Shown here: positions 37,596-46,018 of the stretch, piece by piece | Layout of the letters: each line of letters begins with the position of its first letter | How positions within the stretch are numbered: the stretch's first letter is position 1 | Assembly (NCBI GenBank): GCA_963731105.1 | Contig: CAVSUM010000010.1 | Coordinates: forward strand, 310,001 to 374,000 | Direction of reading: 5' to 3' | DNA: 64,000 nt | Source of the DNA: RPQJ01 sp963731105 | Lineage (GTDB): Bacteria > Pseudomonadota > Gammaproteobacteria > Steroidobacterales > Steroidobacteraceae | Notes under the pieces: model-generated | Seen by the model: the letters and a program-made list of their open reading frames with translations, nothing else | Told to the model about the DNA's origin: nothing | The model's database searches: none | Translations under genes and position numbers: made by a program

Positions 37596-38966
37596 ATGAC
37601 CAGCACTGCCCTGCCCGCAGTCACGCGGGAGACCTGGCTCGGACACCCGAAAGGCCTGTTCCTGCTGTTCGCCACCGAGATGTGGGAACGGTTCAGCTAC
37701 TACGGCATGCGCGCGCTGCTGGTGCTGTCGCTGATCGCCGGCGTCGAGGCGACCAATCCCGGATTCGGCTGGTCGCAATCCGAGGCGCTCAAGCTCTACG
37801 GCATGTTCACCGGCTTCGTGTACTTCACGCCGCTGATCGGCGGCTGGCTGGCCGACAACTACCTCGGGCAGCGCAAGTCGGTGATCATCGGCGGCCTGCT
37901 GATGGCGATCGGCCAGTTCACGCTCGCCGCGTCGATCCCGGGCAATCTCAGCCTGTTCTACGTCGGCCTGGTGATCCTGGTGCTGGGCAACGGCTTCTTC
38001 AAGCCGAACATCTCGACGATGGTCGGCGACCTGTACGCCGAAGGCGACGCCCGCCGCGACGGCGCGTTCACCATCTTCTACATGGGCATCAACGCGGGCG
38101 CGTTCCTCGCGCCGCTGGTCTGCTCGACCCTCGGCGAAAACCCGGTGTACGGCTGGCGCGCCGGCTACTTCGCCGCGGGCGTCGGCATGGTGCTGTCGGT
38201 GATCATCCAGCTGCTGTTCGCCAGGCGCTACCTTGGCGAGATCGGCACCGTGCCGGCCGCCAAGCGCTCACTCGAGCAGTCGGGCGGCAAGCACGCGGCG
38301 CTGACCGCCGACGAAGTGGACCGCCTGCGCGTGATCTTCATGCTGTTCGTGTTCGTGGTGCTGTTCTGGGCCGCGTTCGAGCAGGCCGGCGGCCTGATGA
38401 ACATCTACGCGAACGACAAGACCGACCGCATGGTCGGTGGCTTCGAGGTGCCGGCCGGCTGGTTCCAGTCGCTCAACCCGCTGTTCATCGTCCTGCTCGC
38501 GCCGATCTTCTCCGCCATGTGGGGCCGGCTCGGACGGATGGGCAGGAACCCGGCGACGCCGCGCAAGATGGTGCTCGGCCTGGTCCTGACCGGCATCGGC
38601 TTCCTGGCGATGGTGGCCGCGGCACTCGAGTCCGCCGGCGGCGGCAAGGCTGCGATGTCGTGGCTGGTGATCGCCTACTTCTTCCATACCATGGGCGAGT
38701 TGTGCATCTCGCCGGTCGGCCTGTCGATGGTCACCAAGCTCGCGCCACTGCGGCTCGCCTCGCTGATGATGGGCGTGTGGTTCCTGATCAACTTCGTCGC
38801 CAACTGGCTGGCCGGCATCATCGGCTCGTTCGCCGAGAGCCTCGGCGAGCTCTCGATCTTCGGCGGCCTCGCCGCGACGCTGTTCCTGTTCGCGGTCGTG
38901 CTGTGGCTGCTCTCGGGCACGCTGGTGCGCTGGATGCATGGCGCCGAGGACGTGAAGCGCGCCTGA
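37596..38966 (+). CDS. POT/PTR family proton-dependent peptide transporter (second copy)
   Basis: 456 aa, paralogue of the transporter at 34680. Seen: ATEMWERFSYYGMRALLVL with the E-x-x-E-R motif, IGGWLADNYLGQRKSVIIGG, GFFKPNISTMVGDLYAEGD, FTIFYMGINAGAFLAPLVC and GELCISPVGLSMVTKLAP. It preserves all the proton and peptide site motifs seen in DtpA-type transporters. The 93-nt gap to the amidohydrolase holds no clear terminator. A strong hairpin follows the gene. Confidence 0.92.
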   Translation: MTSTALPAVTRETWLGHPKGLFLLFATEMWERFSYYGMRALLVLSLIAGVEATNPGFGWSQSEALKLYGMFTGFVYFTPLIGGWLADNYLGQRKSVIIGGLLMAIGQFTLAASIPGNLSLFYVGLVILVLGNGFFKPNISTMVGDLYAEGDARRDGAFTIFYMGINAGAFLAPLVCSTLGENPVYGWRAGYFAAGVGMVLSVIIQLLFARRYLGEIGTVPAAKRSLEQSGGKHAALTADEVDRLRVIFMLFVFVVLFWAAFEQAGGLMNIYANDKTDRMVGGFEVPAGWFQSLNPLFIVLLAPIFSAMWGRLGRMGRNPATPRKMVLGLVLTGIGFLAMVAAALESAGGGKAAMSWLVIAYFFHTMGELCISPVGLSMVTKLAPLRLASLMMGVWFLINFVANWLAGIIGSFAESLGELSIFGGLAATLFLFAVVLWLLSGTLVRWMHGAEDVKRA

Positions 38967-39016
38967 AGCCGCGGCTGCCGGTAACCGTCGACCCGGTCAC
39001 GCTTTGACCGCCACCT

Positions 39017-39059
39017 CGGGCTCGTGGTCCGCTTGGACCGTGAGCCCGGTCGTCTTTCG
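39017..39059 (+). terminator. Terminator-like hairpin after the second POT gene
   Basis: CGGGCTC-GT-GGTCC (39017-39030) and GGACC-GT-GAGCCCG (39035-39048) pair as two stems around GCTT with a symmetric internal mismatch. The T-rich stretch GTCGTCTTTCG follows. Reasonable intrinsic terminator between the transporter and the signalling gene. Confidence 0.6.
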
Positions 39060-39117
39060 TTCCGACGGTCGCCCGTAGGATCCACCGCAGGAGTTCCAAC
39101 GAGGCCTCACGGCCGCG

Positions 39118-42100
39118 ATGAGCCTGTATTCCAAGGTGATCCTGCTGCTGTGCGCGGTGCTGGCCGCGTTCGGCTCAATCAATTACCTGGTGCAGCGCGA
39201 GGTGATCCTGCCGAGCTTCGAGTCGCTCGAGGAGGACCTTGCGCGCACCGACATGGAGCGCGTCAACCGTGCGCTCACCGGCGAACTGGAGCAGCTGCAG
39301 CTCTTCGGCGCCGACTGGGGCAACTGGCTCGAGACCTACCGCTTCATGGCGGGCGAGCATCCCACCTTCATCGACGACAACATGACCCCGGCGACCGTCG
39401 AGGCCGCGCGGCTCGACGTCATTGCTTACGTCGATCGCGACGCGCGCTTCGTGTGGCGGCAAGGCTTCGACCCCGCGACCCATGCCCCGCAGCGGTACGA
39501 GATGCTGGCTGACGACGCTCTCCCGGCGGCGCACCCGTTCCGCGCCGCGATCACCGCGGGGCAAGAGGCCATGGGACTGGCGCTGACCGAGCACGGTCCA
39601 GTCATGCTGGTGGCAGCACCGGTACTCGACGGCGCGGGCAACGGACCGCATCGCGGCTCGGTGCTGCTCGCCCGCGTCATCACGCCCGACGTGGCGGCGC
39701 GGCTGGCCGAACAGGCGCAGGTGCAGCTCGAGGTCACGGCACTGCAGCCGGCGACGACCGCCGCTCCGGCAGCATCAGAGCAACCAGCCGTGGTGACTGC
39801 GCGCGATCTGTCGCTCGAGGTGACGCGACAGCTCGCCGACATCGGCGACGTGCCGGCGGTGATGCTGCGCATCGAGGTGCCGCGCTCCGTGAGCGCCCGA
39901 GGCCTGGATGCCATCAGCTTCGCGCTGCTGTCGCTGCTGGTCGCCGGCATCATCGTGCTGTTCGTGCTGCTCGCGGCGCTGCGCAGCATGGTGCTGCGGC
40001 CGGTGACCCGCATGACGCGGCACGCGGTCGCGATCGCCGAGGGCGACGACCTGACGCAGCGGATGAACGTGCGCCGCAAGGATGAGCTCGGCGTGCTGGC
40101 CCGCGAGTTCGACCGCATGGTGGACCAGCTGGCGGACACGCGCCGCCGTCTGGTGGACCAGTCGTTCGAGGCCGGCGCCGCGCAGGTGGCGAGCGGCCTG
40201 CTGCACAATGTCGGCAACGCGATGACCCCGCTCGGCGTCACCGTCGCCGGCCTGCAGCGGCAGCTGCGTGACGCACCGGCCGGCGAGGTCGAGATGGCCA
40301 TCGCCGAGCTCGAGGCAGGTGTTGCGGACGAGGCGCGCCGCGCCGATCTCGAACAGCTGCTCAGGCTCGCCAGCCGCGAACTGGCGCAGGTGGTGGCCCG
40401 CGCCGGTGACGACTCGGACGCACTGGCGCGCCACGTCGAGTCGATCCAGCGCATCCTCGCCCACCAGTTGCGCTCCGCCGGCGCCGGACCGGTCGTGGAG
40501 AACGTGGATCTCGCGGCGCTCGTCGCACGCGGCGTCGAGATGGTGGCGCCGGCGATGCTGCAGCGCCTGCGGCTCGACTTCGACCCCTCGCTGGGCAACC
40601 TCGGTACCCTGCCGTTGCCGCGGATGCTGCTGCAGCAGGTGGTGCAGAACCTGGTGCTCAACGCGGCCGAGGCGGCGCGCGCGGGCGGCGGCACGCTGCA
40701 CGTCTCGGCGCAGCTGCCCGAAGGCGACGCAGGCGAGACGCTGGTGCTGCGCTTTGCAGACGATGGCGACGGCATCGAGCCGCCGCACCTGACACGCATC
40801 TTCGAGAAGGGTTTCTCGACCAAGTCGTCCGGGACCAACCTCGGCATCGGTCTGCATTGGTGCGCCAACGCGCTGCACGCCGTTGGCGGCGGCCTGCGAG
40901 CCGACAGCGCCGGTCGTGGCTGCGGCGCGGTACTCGAAGTGAGCGTGCCGATCCGCGCGCCGCGAATCCGGTGCGGTCGCGCAGGCCGCATGAGGCATGA
41001 CTTGACTACCCCGCCCACCGTTGCACCTGTGCGCATCCTCGTCGTCGACGACGAGGCGGCGGTGCTCGACGCCTACCGGCAGGTCCTCGGCAACCCGGTG
41101 ACCAGCGCGGCGCGCGCCGAGATCGACGACCTGCGCAAGCGACTGTTCCTGTCGGGCGGCGCGGCAGCGCTGGCGGCCACCCGGTCGCGGGGCGTGGCGC
41201 CTTTCGAGGCCGAGTACTGCGACGGGGCCGAGGCTGCAGTCGCGGCCGTGCGCGCGGCGTGCTGCGTCGGCCGGCCGTACGCCGTCGTGTTTCTCGACAT
41301 GCGCATGCCGCCCGGCCCGGATGGCGCCTGGGCGGCCGAGCGCATCCGCGAGCTGGACCCACAGGCCGAGATCGTGATCTGCACGGCCTACTCCGACGTC
41401 GATCCCGCGGCGATCGCGCAGCGCGTGCCGCCGACCGACCAGCTGTTCTACCTGCAGAAGCCCTTCCACCCGCACGAAGTGCGGCAGCTGGCGCACGCGC
41501 TCGGCGCCAGGCGCACGAGCGCGCAGCAACGGCTCGACGCCGGCGAGGATACCGACCGCCTCACCGGGCTCAGCGGTCGCGGCCGCTTCCTGGCGCGCCT
41601 GCGACAGGTGGTGGAAGACGCCTGCCGCGACGGTACGACGGTCGCGCTGCTGTGCATCGACCTCGACAATTTCCGCCGCATCAACGAGGCACTCGGCCAC
41701 GCGGCCGGCGACGACCTGATCCGCCGCACTGCGCAACGCCTGCGCGAACTGCTGCGCCGCGACGACGCCGTGGCGCACCTGCCGCTGCCCGAGCTCCCGG
41801 CCATCGACATCGCACGCACCGGCGGCGACCAGTTCGCCGTGCTGCTGCATCACGTGCGCGAGCCGGGCGACGCCGAAGAAGTGGCCGCGCGCCTGACGCG
41901 GCCGCTGATCAGCGAGCCGGGTGCCGGCGGGACGCCGGTCACCGTCACGGCCAGCGTCGGCATCGCGCTGTGCCCAGCGCAGGCCACCGACGAGGAGGCG
42001 CTGTTCCGCCAGGCGAGCATCGCCATGTACGGCGCCAAGCGGCGGGGACGCGGCGAATTCGCCAGCTACGACGCGCAACTGGTCGCGGGCGCCCAGACGC

Positions 42101-42984
42101 GCTTCAGCCTCGAGCGCCGCCTGCAGGGCGCGCTCGAGCGCGGCGAGTTCTCGTTGCACTACCAGCCGCAGTTCAACCTGGCCACCGGGCGCATCGCCGG
42201 GATGGAGGCGCTGCTGCGCTGGACGCACCCCGAGCTCGGTGGGGTTGCGCCGGCCGAGTTCGTGCCGCTCGCGGAAGAGACCGGACTGATCCTGCCGATC
42301 GGCGACTGGGTGCTGCGCAGCGCCTGCCGGCAGGTGCGCGCCTGGCTCGACCAGGACCTGCCCGCCGGCCGGCTGGCGGTGAACGTGTCGCCGGTGCAGT
42401 TCTCGCAACGCGACTTCGGCACGACCGTGGTACAGGTGCTGCGCGAGACCGGCCTGCCGCCGAGCCTGCTCGAGCTGGAGATCACCGAGTCGCTGATGAT
42501 GAAGGACGAGGAGTGGACCCGGCAGCTGCTCGCCGAGCTGCGCGGCTGCGGCTTGTCGATCGCGATCGACGACTTCGGGGTCGGCTATTCCAACCTGCGC
42601 CGGCTGAGCGAGTTCCCGGTGAACCGGCTCAAGATCGACCGCTCGCTGGTGCAGGACGTCGAGCATCTCGGGCGCAACTCAGCGATCGTCGCCGCCATGG
42701 TATCGATGGCGCGTGCGCTCGGCCTCGAGGTCGTGGCCGAAGGCGTCGAGAACTTCGAGCAGCTGCTGCAGCTGCAGGAACAGAAGTGCCACGAGGTGCA
42801 GGGCTTCCTGCTCGCCCGGCCGATGCCCGGGGCCGACACGGAGCTGCTGCTTGCGCCGTCTCGCGACGAGTACCGATTCGACCCGGACCATGCGACTGCG
42901 CACGCTTGCGCAGTGACCGAGGGTTGCAAGGGGGCGAGTGACCACTCTAATGCAGCCACCCCGGCCGCAGGCAGAGTGACATGA
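39118..42984 (+). CDS. CHASE4-HAMP-histidine kinase-receiver-GGDEF-EAL hybrid protein
   Basis: 1288 aa in one frame. Seen in order: helix 1 (about 4-24), CHASE4-type sensor (about 30-265), helix 2 (AISFALLSLLVAGIIVLFVL), HAMP (about 290-345), a kinase phospho-site LLHNVGNAMTP with H363, and an ATPase domain (QNLVLNAAEAA, FADDGDGIEP, GLGIG-like loop). A receiver follows (VVDDE; D727 in VFLDMRMP; LQKPF), then GGDEF changed to GGDQF, and EAL with EALLRW, VNVSP, EITES, IDDFG, KIDRS and AEGVE all kept. So phosphodiesterase activity is likely and cyclase activity doubtful. ATG 40990 (residue 625) could be a second gene start, so the fusion may be an indel artefact. The stop overlaps the OPT gene. 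Confidence 0.88.
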   Translation: MSLYSKVILLLCAVLAAFGSINYLVQREVILPSFESLEEDLARTDMERVNRALTGELEQLQLFGADWGNWLETYRFMAGEHPTFIDDNMTPATVEAARLDVIAYVDRDARFVWRQGFDPATHAPQRYEMLADDALPAAHPFRAAITAGQEAMGLALTEHGPVMLVAAPVLDGAGNGPHRGSVLLARVITPDVAARLAEQAQVQLEVTALQPATTAAPAASEQPAVVTARDLSLEVTRQLADIGDVPAVMLRIEVPRSVSARGLDAISFALLSLLVAGIIVLFVLLAALRSMVLRPVTRMTRHAVAIAEGDDLTQRMNVRRKDELGVLAREFDRMVDQLADTRRRLVDQSFEAGAAQVASGLLHNVGNAMTPLGVTVAGLQRQLRDAPAGEVEMAIAELEAGVADEARRADLEQLLRLASRELAQVVARAGDDSDALARHVESIQRILAHQLRSAGAGPVVENVDLAALVARGVEMVAPAMLQRLRLDFDPSLGNLGTLPLPRMLLQQVVQNLVLNAAEAARAGGGTLHVSAQLPEGDAGETLVLRFADDGDGIEPPHLTRIFEKGFSTKSSGTNLGIGLHWCANALHAVGGGLRADSAGRGCGAVLEVSVPIRAPRIRCGRAGRMRHDLTTPPTVAPVRILVVDDEAAVLDAYRQVLGNPVTSAARAEIDDLRKRLFLSGGAAALAATRSRGVAPFEAEYCDGAEAAVAAVRAACCVGRPYAVVFLDMRMPPGPDGAWAAERIRELDPQAEIVICTAYSDVDPAAIAQRVPPTDQLFYLQKPFHPHEVRQLAHALGARRTSAQQRLDAGEDTDRLTGLSGRGRFLARLRQVVEDACRDGTTVALLCIDLDNFRRINEALGHAAGDDLIRRTAQRLRELLRRDDAVAHLPLPELPAIDIARTGGDQFAVLLHHVREPGDAEEVAARLTRPLISEPGAGGTPVTVTASVGIALCPAQATDEEALFRQASIAMYGAKRRGRGEFASYDAQLVAGAQTRFSLERRLQGALERGEFSLHYQPQFNLATGRIAGMEALLRWTHPELGGVAPAEFVPLAEETGLILPIGDWVLRSACRQVRAWLDQDLPAGRLAVNVSPVQFSQRDFGTTVVQVLRETGLPPSLLELEITESLMMKDEEWTRQLLAELRGCGLSIAIDDFGVGYSNLRRLSEFPVNRLKIDRSLVQDVEHLGRNSAIVAAMVSMARALGLEVVAEGVENFEQLLQLQEQKCHEVQGFLLARPMPGADTELLLAPSRDEYRFDPDHATAHACAVTEGCKGASDHSNAATPAAGRVT

Positions 42985-44909
42985 ACGCCACCGTCTCGCC
43001 CCCGCAGCTGACCGTCCGCGCGGTCGTGCTCGCGATCGTGCTCGCCATGGTGCTCGCCGCCGCCAACACCTACCTTGGACTGTTCGCCGGCATGACCATC
43101 GCCTCGGCGATCCCGGCGGCCGTGGTGTCGATGGCCGTGCTGCGCGTGCTCGGCGGCAGCACCATCCTCGAGAACAACATCGTGCAGACCGGCGCCTCGG
43201 CCGGCTCGTCGATCGCCTCGGGCGTGATCTTCACCATCCCGGCGCTGGTAATCCTCGGCCACTGGGCGGACTTCCAGTACCTGTGGGTGCTCGCGATCGC
43301 CGGCCTCGGCGGCATCCTCGGCGTGTTCTTCTCGGTGCCGCTGCGGCGGGCGCTGATCGTCGACCAGGGCCTCGCCTTTCCGGAAGGCAAGGCGGCGGCC
43401 GAGGTGCTCAAGACCGGCGAGAATCCTGCGCAAGGCGTGCGGATCCTCGGGGTCGCCGCGCTCGGTGGCGCTTTCGCCAAGGTTGCCGCGGCGAGCGGCT
43501 TGCGGCTGTTCCCGGACGTGGCGTCCGTTTCCGGCTGGATGGGCAAGTGGCTCGGCTACTACGGTACCAACCTGTCGCCGGCGCTGCTCGGCGTGGGCTA
43601 CATCGTGGGACTCAACGTCGGCATCCTGGTGCTGATCGGCGGCATGCTCTCCTGGAACGTCGCCATTCCGCTCTACGCCGCGTTCTTCCTCGACGGCAAC
43701 CCGGAGCTCGCGGCGACCGTGGCCGCGGGTACGGCCGAGGACGCCGCATACGCCATCTGGTCGGCGCAGATCCGCTACCTCGGCGTGGGCGCGATGCTCG
43801 TGGGCGGCGTGTGGGCACTCATCTCCATCCGCGAGTCGCTGCTGTCGGGCGTCAGGAGCGGGCTGGCGGCCGCGCGAGCCGGCGCAGGCCAGGTGGTCGC
43901 GCACACCGAGCGGGACCTGCCGATGAACGGCATCCTGATCGGCACGCTGCTGTTCACGCTGCCGCTGTTCGCGCTCTACCAGACCATCGTCGGCAGCATC
44001 GCCGTCAGCCTGCCGATGACCATCATCATGATCGTGGCGGGGTTCCTGTTCGTCTCGGTGTCCGCCTACATGGCGGGACTCGTGGGCTCGTCGAACAATC
44101 CGGTCTCGGGCATCACCATCTGCACCATCCTGTTCGCGTCGCTGGTGTTGATGCTGCTGATGGGGCGCAACGCGGCACTCGGCCCGGTCGCGGCGATCAT
44201 GATCGGCGCGGTGGTCTGCTGCGCGGCCTGCATCGGCGGCGACAACCTGCAGGACCTCAAGTGCGGCTACATCGTCGGTGCCACGCCGTGGAAGCAGCAG
44301 GTGATGCTCGCGATCGGCGCCGCCTCGAGCGCGCTGGTGATGGCGCCGGTACTGAACCTGCTGCTCAAGGCGTACGGCATCGGCGTGCCGACGCCCGAGC
44401 ATCCGGACCCGCTGATCGCCCCGCAGGCGACGCTGATGGCGTCCGTCGCGAAGGGCATGTTCGGCGGCTATCTGCCGTGGGGCATGATCTCGATCGGTGC
44501 CGCGATCGGCGTGGCGGTCATCGCCTGGGACCTGTGGCTCAAGCGCCGTGGTGCGGAATTCCGCGCGCCGGTGCTCGCGGTGGCGGTCGGCATCTACCTG
44601 CCGCTCGAGCTCGCGGTACCGATCTTCGCCGGCGGCCTGCTGGCCTGGCTGGTGGAGAAGAAACTCGGCGTGCACGGCGAGACGCCGGACGCCGAGCGCG
44701 CCAAGCGCAACGGCATGCTGTTCGCCGCAGGACTCATCACCGGCGAGGCGTTGATGGGCATCTTCATCGCCGTCCCGATCGTGATGTCCGGGCGCGCCGA
44801 CGTGCTGTCGCTGCCGGCCGGCCTGCAGTTCGGCGGCTGGCTCGGGCTGCTGGTCGTGGGCGGGCTGGCCGCGATGCTCTACCGAACGGGCACCAGCAGA
44901 GGCGGGTAG
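42981..44909 (+). CDS. OPT family oligopeptide transporter
   Basis: 642 aa with about fourteen to sixteen helices. OPT proteins import oligopeptides or metal-peptide complexes, with proton coupling. Seen: AANTYLGLFAGMTIASAIPA, the OPT signature region NNIVQTGASAGSSIASGVIF, GLAFPEGKAAAEVLKTGE, GLVGSSNNPVSGITICTI and CIGGDNLQDLKCGYIVGATP. The last two are hallmarks of the bacterial branch. ATG overlaps the stop of the signalling gene (ATGA), implying coupled translation. Its stop TAG is followed at once by a GCGGATA array. Confidence 0.93.
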   Translation: MNATVSPPQLTVRAVVLAIVLAMVLAAANTYLGLFAGMTIASAIPAAVVSMAVLRVLGGSTILENNIVQTGASAGSSIASGVIFTIPALVILGHWADFQYLWVLAIAGLGGILGVFFSVPLRRALIVDQGLAFPEGKAAAEVLKTGENPAQGVRILGVAALGGAFAKVAAASGLRLFPDVASVSGWMGKWLGYYGTNLSPALLGVGYIVGLNVGILVLIGGMLSWNVAIPLYAAFFLDGNPELAATVAAGTAEDAAYAIWSAQIRYLGVGAMLVGGVWALISIRESLLSGVRSGLAAARAGAGQVVAHTERDLPMNGILIGTLLFTLPLFALYQTIVGSIAVSLPMTIIMIVAGFLFVSVSAYMAGLVGSSNNPVSGITICTILFASLVLMLLMGRNAALGPVAAIMIGAVVCCAACIGGDNLQDLKCGYIVGATPWKQQVMLAIGAASSALVMAPVLNLLLKAYGIGVPTPEHPDPLIAPQATLMASVAKGMFGGYLPWGMISIGAAIGVAVIAWDLWLKRRGAEFRAPVLAVAVGIYLPLELAVPIFAGGLLAWLVEKKLGVHGETPDAERAKRNGMLFAAGLITGEALMGIFIAVPIVMSGRADVLSLPAGLQFGGWLGLLVVGGLAAMLYRTGTSRGG

Positions 44910-44911
44910 CT

Positions 44912-45056
44912 GATAGCGGATAGCGGATAGCGGATAGCGGATAGCGGATCGCGGATAGCAAGAAGGTGTGCGGCCGCCGTCGCGGTTGTCACCCATTCAC
45001 GCAGTAGGCGGCCACGGCGCGAATCTGCCGCCTCCTTCTATCCGCTATCCGCTTCT
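44912..45056. repeat. GCGGATA palindrome between the OPT gene and the PF04020-type gene
   Basis: Left arm 44912-44959: GATAGCGGATAGCGG repeated, six copies with one GCGGATC variant. Right arm about 45038-45056: CTATCCGCTATCCGC. The inner part of about 78 nt has weak pairing of its own (AGAAGG with CCTTCT, GCGGCCGCC with GGCGGCC-like). Left arm starts 2 nt after the OPT stop and right arm ends 2 nt before the convergent stop. Confidence 0.88.
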
Positions 45057-45058
45057 TC

Positions 45059-45435
45059 CTAGCGCTTCGCGGTGAAGATCTCGACCTTGCCGTTCGAGCC
45101 GATGACGCTCGAGGCAGCCCACGACACGAGGCTGACGATCAGCGCGGCACCGCAGGCCGTCCAGAAGCCAGCGACCTGGAAGCCGGGGACCAGCCACGCG
45201 ACCAGCGCCACCATGCCGGCGTTCAGCACCAGCAGGAACAGGCCCGAGCGTGAGCACCGTGATCGGCAGGGTCAGGATGAACGCCAGCGGCCGTACAAAC
45301 GCGTTGACGACGCCGAGCACGAGCGGCCGCGACGATCAGCTTGGCGATGAAGCAAAGGTCAAGCCCGATAGCAGTTCGCTCGCGACCCACAGACCCGAGG
45401 GCGGTGATCGCGGCGCGCAGCAGGAATCCAACCAT
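45059..45435 (-). CDS. PF04020 ('phage holin family', YvlD-like) membrane protein, several frameshifts
   Basis: About 125 aa expected. The family is a four-helix membrane protein of unknown role; its name does not imply a prophage. Seen across frames: MVGFLLRAAITALG, then LWVASELLSGLTF, KLIVAA, LVLGVVNAFVRPLAFILTLP and ITVLTLG with the conserved NAFVRPL motif, FLLVLNAGMVALVAWLVPGF, and a Trp- and Ser-rich last helix. At least three indels, near 45403, 45335-45310 and 45242. ATG 45435 has GGAG 8 nt upstream. The TAG stop abuts the palindrome. Confidence 0.7.
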
Positions 45436-45533
45436 GGTGTGCATCTCCGGCGGCGGACGGCGGTGCCGCCCGTTGACGTGCCCGGCATGGTAAAGGAATC
45501 TCCGCAGCACACCAATTTGCCCCAGGATCCCGC

Positions 45534-45917
45534 ATGGAATTCGTCGCCTTCGTGATCCGCACTCGCACTGCTCGAGTACGCGGTGTTCGGCATGCTCGTC
45601 GGGCGGGCCCGGGGCCAGTACGGCGTCGAACGCACCGGCCACCGCGGGCCACCCGGTGTTCGAGCGTTACTTCCGGGTGCACTACAACACGATGGAGCAG
45701 CTGGTCGCGTTCCTGCCCGCCCTGTGGCTGTTCGCGACCTATGTGGACGCGACCTGGGCGGGTGGCTCGGCCTGGTCTTCGTCGTCGGCCGCCTGGCCTA
45801 CCTGCTCGGTTACGTGGCCGACCCGAAGCGGCGCGAGATCGGCTTCGGCTCACGGCGCTGCCGGTCGTGATCCTGCTGGCCGGGGCGTTGTGGGGAACGG
45901 GCAGAGCGCTCTTGTGA
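45534..45917 (+). CDS. MAPEG family membrane protein, multiple compensating frameshifts
   Basis: About 127 aa. MAPEG proteins are small four-helix membrane proteins, some with glutathione-transferase activity. Seen across frames: MEFVAFVI, LLEYAVFGMLVGRARGQYGV, HPVFERYFRVHYNTMEQLVA, FLPALWLFATYVDATWA, LGLVFVVGRLAYLLGYVADP, KRREIGFG and LTALPVVILLAGALWGTGRA. FERYFRVHYNTMEQL is the MAPEG signature, with the Arg and Glu-Asn-Thr-type residues. At least four indels between 45550 and 45860; net zero, so the first frame stays open but reads nonsense in the middle. ATG 45534. Confidence 0.72.
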   Translation: MEFVAFVIRTRTARVRGVRHARRAGPGPVRRRTHRPPRATRCSSVTSGCTTTRWSSWSRSCPPCGCSRPMWTRPGRVARPGLRRRPPGLPARLRGRPEAARDRLRLTALPVVILLAGALWGTGRALL

Positions 45918-46018
45918 GCGGAGAGCGGATGACGGATAGCGGATAGTAACGGAAGAGGTGCGGCTGCCGCATCGGGTGCCGCCGCACCTCTTCACTATCC
46001 GCCATCCGCTATCCGCTT
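45918..46018. repeat. GCGGATA palindrome with inner hairpin between MAPEG gene and yajL
   Basis: Left arm about 45918-45947 (GCGGAGAGCGGATGACGGAT, then a further GCGGATA-type copy), right arm about 45994-46018. Between them a second, perfect 13-bp stem: GAAGAGGTGCGGC (45952-45964) with GCCGCACCTCTTC (45981-45993). The left arm touches the MAPEG TGA. The right arm contains the yajL stop and its last two codons. Confidence 0.88.

Noticed and set aside
39775..44996. Two very long minus-strand frames (963 and 803 codons)
   Set aside because: Both mirror the signalling hybrid and the OPT transporter; low-complexity Arg/Gln/His-rich shadows.
45059..45435. Prophage remnant because of a 'phage holin family' protein
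   Set aside because: PF04020 proteins are ordinary chromosomal membrane proteins, and no other phage gene is nearby.
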